Shown: in pieces, positions 53,669-64,000 of the stretch
Layout of the letters: each line of letters starts with the position of its first letter
How positions within the stretch are numbered: position 1 is the stretch's first letter
Notes under the pieces: model-generated
Databases searched by the model: none
Seen by the model: the letters and a program-made list of their open reading frames with translations, nothing else
Told to the model about the DNA's origin: nothing
Source of the DNA: Eriocheir sinensis
Lineage: Eukaryota; Arthropoda; Malacostraca; Decapoda; Varunidae
Length of the DNA: 64,000 nt
Direction of reading: 5' to 3'
Assembly: GCF_024679095.1 (NCBI RefSeq)
Contig: NC_066529.1
Location: 4,663,366-4,727,365, forward strand
Translations under genes and position numbers: made by a program

Positions 53669-53889
53669 GTGATAATAATAATAATAGCAATAATAGTCAT
53701 TAAAATAATAATGATCATATTTGATGTTATGAGCAGTACTCCCATTAATCCTCCTCCTCCTACTACTGCTCCTCCCTCTATTATTACAATTAGTAGCTGC
53801 TACTACAACAACAATAACTACAACATTCACGACTACAACAGCAACAATAACAACAACAACTACTACTACTACTACTATTTTTTCGTGTG

Positions 53890-54202
53890 TGTTGCCTGCA
53901 ACGCCGGTAGGCTGTCTTGAGGGGACATATGGACGGCCCCAGCCCGTTAGTTGTGCAGGCTAATTTTATTTATAGTGGCTGCCATGATGTATGACTTGCT
54001 TGGCGTATTCTGCCCCCCGGTGCTCCTCTTGACCGAAGTCGCTGAAGTTAATGTTGATTGCAGATCCGGACAGCATGTGGGTAATCTTCCGCCACTCGGC
54101 GATGGCTTAAAAAATCATCGTGTTTTGGTACATAGAAACTTGAACCCAGTCCGCGCTAGGACCTCGGGCTCATCACGCCGGCACGCTAACCACTCCGCCA
54201 CC
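53890..54202 (-). mobile_element. tRNA-derived SINE, second family, near full length
   Basis: On the minus strand the head ggcggagtggttagcgtgcc and gactgggttcaagtttc form A- and B-box like motifs; a body of about 230 bases follows, ending in gccggcgttgcaggc. The body end matches the fragment at 47078-47172. The array of CTA repeats on the head side is separate. Confidence 0.7.
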
Positions 54203-57200
54203 CCCTCCCCATGCTACTACTACTACTACTACTACTACTATTACTACTTTCTCTTAGTACTACTATTACTATTACTACAACTACTATTACTGCTCCTACT
54301 ACCTCTACCACCACCACCACCTCCATCCCCACCACCACCACCACCACTACCACCATTATTAAACGACAAAGCACTCACCTGGCCTGAGCCACACACCGAC
54401 ACACCCACTCAATTCACCTCCTGAACTCGCTCTCCTCCCACCTCACGCCAGGCACCTACACCCTTACCCTGCTACCTGGAAGAGACGAGGAGAAAACGGA
54501 GACGGGGCGAAGGAAAGGAAGGGGAGGGGGGAGTTCACATGGTTACAAGGGGAAAGGGTAGAGACTGAGGGGAGAGGGAAGGAGGGACGTGGGAGGGGTA
54601 CGAAGGTAAGGTGGCTATCATTCACAACCATCGAGGTCGATCTACTTCTTATTCCACGTTGACGCCATAAACTCATAGTCACCAGAGGATGGGTGGGGGT
54701 AATAATTCGTCCAGGTGTGTTGACTCTGCGGAATGAGAGGTCGTGGTCGGCTGCGTTAGTTGGCGGCTGATCACCTGGGACTCCTGTAATTAGTGTCCTT
54801 GTATGGAGGTAATACACTAGGAGACCAGGGCTAATAGGTATGATTACCATTATTACTGTCATTTTTAGTATTGTTTATCTATTTTTTTCTTGTTTCTAAC
54901 CTACAATACCATTAGAACTCTTTCGTTATGATAGTATAGTAAGATGTTTTTGTTTGTCTTGGATATCAGTGGTTTATAGATGGGAAAATAATATGAAGAA
55001 TTAGGAAATACTTCACGGGCATGAAAATACCAAAAGAAGTGGGGAGGGTAGGAGCGGAAAATGATGCGGAAGTGATAAGGAAGTCTAAACAGAGGTATTT
55101 TGGTGCCGTGTTGACAGGGAAGATGAGAGCCCATTAAAATGCCTGGAGCTGGTGAGTGAAGACTTGTGGGGGTGACAAAGTGCGTGCAGCGGAGGGATGG
55201 ACTTAGGTGTAGCTGCAAAGAACAAGAGTAACAGAGGAAGATGTGATGGGCAAGAATAACAACCCTGACTCTACGAAGACGAAAGTGAAGATTAAAAGAG
55301 CAAAGATGAAGGATTTACCTAATTTTTCAATAGATAAATAGTCGTGCATAAGGCGAAAAAATAGGAGACGCGTTTTTTATATATATTTTTACACTGAATT
55401 GGTTTTAAACGTATATGAAGAGTGAAGATATCATTTATGGACATCTAAGGACTAAAGGTTGAGGGAAATCAGACTCGTGGTTTCTTTTACGAAATAATGA
55501 AGAAAAAAAATCGTGATGAAAAAATCAAAATGTTTATATTCATATCATAGAAGTTGGGCAACAGTTCACGGGCATTAAAGTTGGGAGCATTATAATTTTT
55601 GTGTCAGATTTTTTTAGAGCTTTACGGAATGATAAGAATTTTTTTTTATTTCGAAAAGTATAAGTTGTCCAGCATTTCCCGAGCATTACATGACGAAATG
55701 GGAGAGAACATTGGGAAACTCAATCCTTATTAGCCAAAAATGGAAGAAAAAAAACATTACTCATGGTAAGAAAAACGAAAAAAGAACTATATATTTAAAA
55801 TCGTGAATCAAAACTAGCAGGCGGGGAACACCAACAGATAGAAAAGAACTGACATGCACACAGACTAAAAGGGAGGGTGTGTATAATAGAAACTGAATTT
55901 TATCAAGATACAAATACAAAACATCGCAAAAATTACCAAAAAAAAGAAGGCCCCGGCATCCTTACCCGCGGCATGTCATATTTACGAGAGTCGCCGAACA
56001 ATCCTTAGTCATCTCACATCAGCTATTTCTAAAGGTCAAAGAGGGGGTCAAATGAGTTCTAATGAGTGTTCTATTCGGTTCATGGTACAGAAGAAGGGCC
56101 AAACTACCACCAGGGCCATAAAACTATCCTTGTAAATGCCCCAAACACCTATGAAAGCCTTGTCAAATATGTGAACTTGGGCGACGAAATCTTTAGTGAT
56201 ACGACCCTAAGACTCGCCTCCACAAAGCCTGTCTGCTCCTTTTAACACTGGCTGGCAAGGTTTAAAGGTCACTATGTTATTGCGTCTATTTCTTGCAGAC
56301 TTTTTTTTTTCTTGTGAGCTTTTTACTTTACTTTTTTTTTAATGTTTTCTTCTTGTAGTATTGTTTTTTTTGTTTTGCATGGTTTCTTTTTTATTCTCGT
56401 TGGGTTTTCTTCTTGGTTACTTTTTTCTCGTGTTTTTTTTCTTGTATCTTTTTATTGCGAGCTTTTTTTCTCGTTTTTTTTTCTTGTGAGTTTTTCTTGC
56501 TTTTTATTCTTGTTTTTTTTCTTCTCACGAGCTCTTCTTTCATTGCTGGCTTTTTTCTCCTTTTCTTACGCCCTTGATTTGTTTTTTTTCTAGTTTTTTT
56601 CTTGCGAGTTTTTCTTGTCCTTTTATTCTTTTTTTTTTCTTACGGGCTTTTCTTTTCTTGCGGGCTCTTTTCTGCTTTTGTTACGCCATTGAACTGCCTT
56701 CAATACCACAGCAAAGAAAGTAAAAGCCGTGTGTGCCGTTATGGTTTATTAAAAGTAACAAAAGAAATACTCATGCACAAGGGCCCTGCGTTGCACAGTG
56801 CGTGGTCGCCCCGTGTCGTCGTGTTCTGGAAACCCTTAAACTCATAAAGGAACGAAGCATTATTTTTTCAGCGGTGCGAAGTGAATCACCATCACATTAG
56901 ACATTCACGGCGTCTATAACACTCGTAGTTTATTTATAATCCTATCGAGGCCAAAGAATACTAAAGACCCTGTACGAACAAAAAAATGCAAAGAAACGTC
57001 TGGATGTTTTTCGAACACGCATAAAATTGGTATTCAGGGGAAGGACTACGATCACGTGATGGATGGGTTGCGGTCAGAGGTGAAAGAATATTAGCAATTG
57101 ATCATTATTTTCATTTTGGCACGCCTTCAGACGAGGCTCGGCGGCACGTGCCTCATATTCATAAGCACTCCGGGAAGATATTAAGTTTGCACGATGTTTG

Positions 57201-57239
57201 CAGCTTAGGTAACCTGTTGACTTAATTGACGATCCAAGT
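54203..57239. other. Intergenic, mixed
   Basis: CTA/CCA triplets to 54360, then unique-looking AT-rich sequence, family A copy 4, and a T-rich stretch at 56300-56690. No gene. Confidence 0.45.
56010..56207 (-). mobile_element. Family A, copy 4
   Basis: It is nearly colinear with copy 3: ggtcaaagaggggg, gttctaatgagtgtt, ggttcatggtacagaagaaggg, aatgccccaaacacctatgaaagcc and gggcgacgaaat are all present. Confidence 0.75.
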
Positions 57240-58760
57240 GCTTCGCCGAGGAGACGCGGGGCAGGAAGGTGAGGTGAGGGGGAAGAAGGAAGAAAATGAG
57301 GAGAAGGAGGAAGAAAAAGGAAGAGGAAAATAAGATGCGGAAAGGAGGAATTAGAAGAAAATGCAAGGTAAGAAGGAGTGAGAAGAAGGTGACAATAAAA
57401 AGCAGGAAAGAGGAAGGAGAGAAAATGGAAAAACGTAGAGGAGGGAGAAGATAAAGGCTGAAGGGGAAGGAGGAAGAGCAAAATATGATGCGGATAGGAA
57501 GAAGGAGAAAAAAATGACAGTCGGAAACAGGAAAGAGGAAAGAGAGATAAAAGGAGGGAGAAAATGAGAAGAAGCAGGGAGCAGGAGGAAGAGGAAAATA
57601 AGATGGGAAAAAACAGAGAACAGGAAAGGAAAGATAAAAACCAGGAAGGAGTAAAGAGAAAATTTAGAAGCATAAAGGAGAAATGAGTGGAAAAAAAGTT
57701 TGAAAGAGGAAAGAAAGAAAATTGAAAGCTTAACGGAGGAGTTATGAAATACTGAAAACAGAAAACAAAGTAAATTAAAACAAAAAAGGAGAGAAAAAAA
57801 GAGAATGTAAGTAAAAGAAGGGCAGATGAGAAAAGGAAAATAAAAACAAGAGAAAAATAAGAAGCAGAAAGGATAATCCAAATAAAAAATAAAAACAGAA
57901 GTGGGAAGGAGATAATAAATAACAGAAACAGGAAAGAAGAGAAAAATAATTATGAAGTGAAGGAGGAAGGAGGAAAAAGGAAAGAAAGGGAATTGAAAAG
58001 AGGCAGCTAATATGAAGAGGGACAAATGCAGTAAAGAGAAATAAGAGAAAAAGTAGAGGGAGAAGTATAGGAGAAAAGAGATGAGATGATAAACATAAAT
58101 AGAGCAACAAAAGATATAATAAAGGAGAAGAAAACTAAGAATGGGAAGAACTAGAATACAGGGATAAAAAAAATAAAGGAAAGTTGACGAGGGAGAAGGA
58201 AAGGAATAGAATGGGGGAGTGAATAGAGAAGAAGAAGCAGAAAAATGAAGAAGAGAATGAATAATGAGAAATAGGGAAAGGAGAAAATAATCAGTTCTAG
58301 AAGGAGAAGAAATACAGAGAATGGACAAGAGAGGGAGAAGAAAAATAAAGAAAAAAGGAAAGAAGGAAGAGAAAATGATGAGGCATGGTCGAAGGAAAAC
58401 GGAATGACAGAGTAGAGAGAAGACCAAGAATGAGATAGCGAGAAAGAAAAGAAAGTGACGGGAAGATGAAAAGTAGAAGAAATAGAGAGAACAAGATAAG
58501 TAGGTAAAAAAATAGTAGTACGAGAAAGTGAAGAAAAAAATACTAGTAGGAAATTGAGGAAAAAGTGTAACAGGAAGAGAAAATGAAAAAGCGTGAATGA
58601 AGAAAGAGAGAAAGAGAATTAATAGTGAATGGGAAGGAGGACAAACAGGAGAAGAAGCAGGCAGCAGGAGGAAGAGGAAGACCAGAAAAGGGAAGATAAA
58701 GAACGGGACGCGAAAGAAAAAAAAAATGAATACAAACAAGAGCAATTGAAGTGAGAACCG
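57240..58760 (+). other. Purine tract of about 1.5 kb
   Basis: Nearly uninterrupted A/G on this strand, ending at a CA array. It leaves a 499-codon open frame on the minus strand (58850-57351) that is only Phe, Leu, Ser, Pro and Cys-Val repeats and has no domain. Confidence 0.88.
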
Positions 58761-58769
58761 ACGACCGGC

Positions 58770-58770
<1 letters not shown>

Positions 58771-58851
<81 letters not shown>
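58771..58851 (+). repeat. (CA)n array
   Basis: Perfect ca, about 81 bases, at the edge of the 57.2-58.7 kb purine tract. Confidence 0.97.
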
Positions 58852-58852
<1 letters not shown>

Positions 58853-59194
58853 CACAAGCTAAAAGTCTAATAAAAGGATAATGAAGTGTTCACGATAAAG
58901 CAATAACTTTACCGAACGTTCAATAAGACGGAGTGAAGGAGAAAATTAGTGAAGTGGTTCCTCGCATAATCGTTGTCAGGCTTTTAATCGGAAAATATAA
59001 TGTCATGATGTTAGGGGGAGAACACGCGTAGTCGCCTTACCAAAAGTGAAATTAAGATGTCATCCTTCTAAAATGTGAGTACCTACCTTTATCGCCATGC
59101 GTATAATAGGTAGATGTAAGTACGAGGTCGTGATGCTTAAAAGATGTAAGTGGGAGTCTTGCTTTTAACAGTACAATAAGGCAGAGTGTAAGTA

Positions 59195-60537
59195 CAGTCG
59201 CGGACAGAAGTGAAGACACAGATTTCAGTAACTTTCGTTCACAGGCACTAAAGAGTTTTCCTTTTTAATTCGATTCACAAGCAATAGATTTGTAAAATAC
59301 CTGATAAAAACACTTGCTTATAAATAAAAGAAGGTAACAGTACTGTGTTGAGGGTGAAAATATCCATTTAATGCTAAAACAATTATCATGTCATTAATCT
59401 GACTTCTGCTTTCTGGCAACTACCAATGGCTGATCTTTCCGCTAGTTATATTACTATAATGTCCAACTCTTTTAATCAAACCGTAACATAAAATCAATAA
59501 TCAACGTTAATACTTGCACATGATTTTAACTCGTATGATAAAATGATACTATTTGAGTGTGGAAGAACAATGGACGAAGATTTATGAAACGTTATCGTTC
59601 AGTGTAGGGAGAACTCCTTGGGATGATACGCTATACACATGATCTTATAAAAGTTATTAGTCTTATGTGGAACGCCAGCACTCCTCGGGCGAGCAGCCGG
59701 GTGGCCCTTCTGCGGCGGCGAGGTGGACCCGCGTGGTCATCCTCGCTTTGGGCCACCCCTCCGCAGTCAAGTCGTCTAGTCGGCTGCTCGCACGTGTACC
59801 GCTACGGGCTGCTTCTGGGCGCCTGCCCGGAGGGCCCGTGCCTCCGTTGCTGCTCGCCGGGTGTTACCCGTGGCTGTGGCGGCGGCGGAGGCGTTCCTAC
59901 GTCCGCCGGGAATTAAATTCCCCCCCCCCCCCCCCTTACAGGGCCGCCTTTGCGCAAAGGCCCTGTCCCCCTATTTAGGGGGTAAATCTTTAAGCAAGCA
60001 AGCATGCTAGGCTACTCACATCTTACAAGGATTATATCAATAAGCTAATAGTTCGTGTTTGTGTGTGTATGTGTGTGTGTGTGTGTGTTTGTGTGTGTGT
60101 GTATGTGTGTGTGTAAATATATAAATAAATAAATAAGTAAATAAATAAATATTTGAAATAAAAAAAAATAATAAAGCATGACCCATGTTGCGTGCGACAC
60201 CGTCGTTGGCACCGTTAGTAGCGGCACCATTACCGGAGTGTGCCGGCCCTTTCTCTCTGGGTGCTTACTTTCTACATAAAAAAAAATCAGTATATAGGTA
60301 TTATGAAAAGACTCATTATCTAATAACACCAACAGCAGATATTAGCAAAGTTCTGGCGCCAACTTTTCCTATCTATTATACATACTGACAGCATATATGG
60401 TATCGGTCCTACTGGTACTGGCGTTCTCGAGACCGCTATAACCGTTACTCAAACTAACGGTGTACTTATTAGTTGCCAGTTTTCGCCAGCTGACTGAATT
60501 GTTCTGAAATCTGTGTCTTCACTTCTGTCCGCGACTG
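59195..60537. mobile_element. Tc1/mariner-like element, non-autonomous, with 34-bp perfect TIRs
   Basis: The terminal 34 bases (cagtcgcggacagaagtgaa...tcag) at 59195-59228 are repeated exactly, inverted, at 60504-60537. Each end is flanked by TA (59193-59194 and 60538-60539), the Tc1/mariner target. The 1343-bp element has no long open frame. Its interior holds a GC-rich segment (59660-60000) and a GT tract (60056-60115). It sits inside a degenerate repeat, and the empty site can be read as gtgtaagta-cgtcaccatgc. Confidence 0.85.
59660..60000 (+). mobile_element. GC-rich segment nested in the Tc1-like element, possible SINE
   Basis: About 340 bases change sharply to high GC (cgggcgagcagccgggtgg ... 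ggcggcggcggaggcg). A C-run at 59921-59934, ccgcctttgcgcaaaggc (hairpin) and a tail aaatctttaagcaagcaagca follow. No tRNA-like box was found. The composition contrast and oligomeric tail suggest a separate insertion. Confidence 0.4.
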
Positions 60538-61043
60538 TACGTCACCATGCTTAAAATAGGAAAGTGTAAGTACGTGGTTGTGATGCTAACAGGAATTCAC
60601 TGGTAGTCGTGGTTATAACAAAGTACAAGAAGGCACACTGCAAAAGAAAATAAATCAAGTTGCAATGCTTTGAAAAAAAAATATCAAGGCAGTCACAGTT
60701 AAAAAATTGAGAAAATAAAACAAAACATACTGAAAAAAACGAAAAATCAAATCGTTATGTTTTAAGAAATATATCACACTGGTCAGGCTTCTAATAAAAA
60801 AAAAAAATACTACAAGACACTGCAAAAAAAAGGAGAATATCAAGTTATAGTACTTAAAAAAAATCAATTCGGTCATACTTCTAAAAATATAAAGTGATAG
60901 GAAAAAAGAGTACCTTGTCATACTTTAAAAAGGAAAGTACCTGTTGTCGAGCTCATGAAAACTAAATTCCTCGAAAAACTCCCACACAAAAAAAAGTTAA
61001 GGTAATCAAATAAGTAGCTTCCCCCCTTAAGACGGATATCATA
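60538..61043. other. Degenerate repeats around the Tc1-like element
   Basis: Together with 59060-59194 this holds diverged copies of a gtaagtac-g-ggt-gtgatgctta-type unit, with A runs at 60669 and 60799. No gene. Confidence 0.45.
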
Positions 61044-61805
61044 AGGGGATCTCGTATTCTTAAACATTTCGGCGCTCAATTACGTACACCTGATTGGCTA
61101 GGCTTTCGTAAGAGTTTTTTGGGCATTTCCAGGGGTACTTTTATGACCCAAGTGGTATTTTTTTTGGCATTTCCAGGGGTACTTTTATGACCCAAGTGGT
61201 AGTTTTTTGGGGGGGCATTTCCAGGGGTACTTTTATGATCCTAGTGGTAGTTTTTTGGCATTTCCAGGGATACTTTTATAACCCTAGTGGTAGTTTTGTT
61301 TTGGCATTTTCAGAGGTACTTTTAAGACCCTAGTGGTAGTTTTTTGGCATTTCCAGGGGTACTTTTATGACCCTAGTGGTAGTTTTTTGGCATTTCCAGG
61401 GGTACTTTTATGACCCTAGTGGTAGTTTTTTGGCATTTCCAGGGGTACTTTTATGACCCTTGTAGTAGTTTTTTGGCATTTCTAGGGGTACTTTTATGAT
61501 CCTAGTGGTAGTTTTTTTTGGTATTTCCAGGGGTACTTTTATGACCCTTGTGGTAGTTTTTTGGCATTTCCTGAGGTACTTTTATGACCCTAGTGGTAGT
61601 TTTTTTGGCATTTCCAGGGGTACTTTTATGACCCTAGTGGTAGTTTTTTGGGGGACATTTGCGGGGATACTTTTATTACCCTAGTGGTAGTTTGACTCTT
61701 CTTCTGTACCATGAACGTGAAAAAAACACTCATGAAACCCCAATTAATCCCCTTTTCGGCCTCTGGAAGTAGTTGAGGTAAGGTGTGGAGGCGTCAGACC
61801 ATACC
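61044..61805 (+). mobile_element. Family A, copy 5, with internal minisatellite expansion
   Basis: The flanks match family A (cattcttaaacatttcggcgctcaa at the start; cttcttctgtaccatgaacgtga, aacactcatgaaacccc and ggcctctggaagtag at the end). The single internal ggcatttccaggggtac segment of the other copies is repeated about 13 times (61119-61693, units of about 40-47 bp with variable T or G runs). Confidence 0.85.
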
Positions 61806-62328
61806 GCCCTATATACTTAACCCATACACGCATAGGAAAAGCCATCAGTCACGCCCCTACACACCTAATCATTAACGCAGGTGCTCAAGGACGGGAAATA
61901 TATGGGATCAGGTATTCATGTCTTTGTCCTGGTAAGTGGTTGATCAATTCTTACTACACGTACTGCGGAACGACAACGACCTCGCCCTATGACCTGCTTT
62001 GTCGCCTTCACTCTGGTCGATTAGCCTTTCTTTCGCTTCTTATTTCCTTATGTATCGTTGGGGGTATTTGCGTGTTCGTGTCCTTGTTGGCGGGATAATG
62101 TTGTGTAATGTTGTGAGGAGCGGGTGACGAATATAAGGGGAGGATAGGTTGCTGCTCTTTGTCCTTTTCTCCTTCTATTTTCTTCGCCTTCTCTCGTCAA
62201 AACTAAATGTATCGGATGTGTGTTTCTGCTCCCTTCCACGACTTGGCATCAATCAAACCTGTGTGTCTTCTTTTTTAATATTTTCTGCACCTTCCACGAG
62301 TTGCAAAACGCACGTTAACAGGCGCGCG

Positions 62329-63072
<744 letters not shown>

Positions 63073-63419
63073 CGCGCTCATCCGCCTCTTTGCAGCAATC
63101 ATCCACTCTATTTTTACTAAGCTGCAATTTTTTCGAAGCGTTGATTACATTTTTGATCGCCGTGTTTGCTCATGGACACACTTCTGTCATCTCATCACCT
63201 TGCCATCCTTCAATGAAGTGAGGGGGAATAATCGTGATGAATCGAGAACAACTTTTATTTTTATTTTCTGTTCATGGAAACACACTCCAACGGACGTATT
63301 TCAAGTTTTCCTGTCCGTATTTACGAGCTCATAAACTATTGACAGCTTTTAAACTTCTTTTTTGCCTTTACTACTCTCCATATAGGCCTACTTCACTTCA
63401 GATTATTTATTCTTGGCCT

Positions 63420-63965
63420 ATTTTGCAACATACCATTTATACCATACTATTTGCACCATACTATTTTGCACCATACCATTTATACCATACTATTTGCACC
63501 ATACTATTTGCACCATACTATTTTGCACCATACCATTTATACCATACTATTTGCACCATACTATTTGCACCATACTATTTTGCACCATTCCATTTATACC
63601 ATACTATTTGCACCATACTATTTTGCACCATTCCATTTATACCATACTATTTGCACCATACTATTTTGCACCATACCATTTATACCATACTATTTGCACC
63701 ATACTATTTTGCACCATACCATTTATACCATACTATTTGCACCATACTATTTTGCACCATACCATTTATACCATACTATTTGCACCATACTGTTTGCACC
63801 ATACCATTTATACCATACTATTTGCACCATACTATATGCACCATACTATTTGCACCATACTGTTTGCACCATACTATTTGCACCATACTATTTGCACCAT
63901 ACTATTTGCACCATACCATTTATACCATACTATTTGCACCATACTGTTTGCACCATACTATTTCT
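63420..63965 (+). repeat. 14/15-bp minisatellite (caccatactatttg) with about 43-bp higher order
   Basis: Over 500 bases of caccatactatttg and caccatactattttg alternate with ccatttataccata. The mix of 14 and 15 bases makes 43- to 58-base super-units. The open frame through it is a by-product of the repeat. Confidence 0.9.
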
Positions 63966-64000
63966 AACAGAGAAACTCACTACGTTCAAAGTAAACATTA

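Noticed and set aside
57351..58850. 499-codon open frame on the minus strand
   Set aside because: It is the reverse of a purine tract plus a CA array; Phe/Leu/Ser/Cys-Val only, no domain, no splice or start context.
59623..59978. 97- and 103-codon GC-rich frames
   Set aside because: They lie in the GC-rich insert of the Tc1-like element and resemble no transposase or other family.
61030..61800. Regular repeats that might suggest a CRISPR array
   Set aside because: Units are contiguous with no unique spacers, and the setting is eukaryotic; it is a minisatellite inside an interspersed repeat.
63413..63967. 184-codon frame with YHTICTILF repeats
   Set aside because: Translation of the 14/15-bp minisatellite.

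Overview
The window is animal nuclear DNA. Genes are split into short exons with GT-AG introns, long stretches are low-complexity sequence (AG/CT, GT/CA, AAT, CTCA arrays), and there are several non-autonomous DNA transposons and tRNA-derived SINEs. The proteins look arthropod-like, and the very dense dinucleotide arrays suggest a decapod crustacean such as a crab. That assignment is inference; no marker gene proves it.

Two protein genes can be supported, and they face each other tail to tail. On the + strand, ten exons between 2047 and 18764 encode the last 481 residues of a discoidin domain receptor tyrosine kinase (DDR): the juxtamembrane region and a complete kinase domain with the DDR-type YxxxYY activation loop. 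The discoidin domain and transmembrane segment lie upstream of the window. Directly behind its TGA stop, in the same frame, 91 further codons stay open to a second TGA at 19038-19040 with strongly coding-like base use. This is a candidate stop-codon readthrough extension and is the most interesting observation here. The flank beyond it, probably 3' UTR, carries four Pumilio-type UGUANAUA sites. On the - strand, eleven exons between 51345 and 43240 join without any frame error into a 592-residue DEG/ENaC (pickpocket/degenerin-type) sodium channel subunit with both membrane segments, the pre-M1 His-Gly motif, a cysteine-rich extracellular loop and a Gly-Cys-Ser selectivity filter.

Layout: 1-2046 pyrimidine-rich DDR intron; 2047-18764 DDR exons with repeat-filled introns; 18765-19040 candidate extension; 19041 to about 20740 putative 3' UTR; 20741-43239 intergenic, with no gene I can support, dominated by microsatellites, kilobase-scale purine or pyrimidine tracts and tandem repeats; 43240-51345 the channel gene; 51346-64000 upstream of the channel, with a 389-bp AAT array, a SINE, a 1.6-kb purine tract, a Tc1/mariner-like element with perfect 34-bp terminal inverted repeats, an internally expanded interspersed repeat and two long satellite-like arrays.

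There is no evidence that the two genes share a pathway. One is a collagen-type adhesion receptor kinase by family, the other an amiloride-family cation channel. No RNA genes, CRISPR arrays or prokaryotic features were seen. All exon boundaries come from reading splice sites and reading frame by eye.
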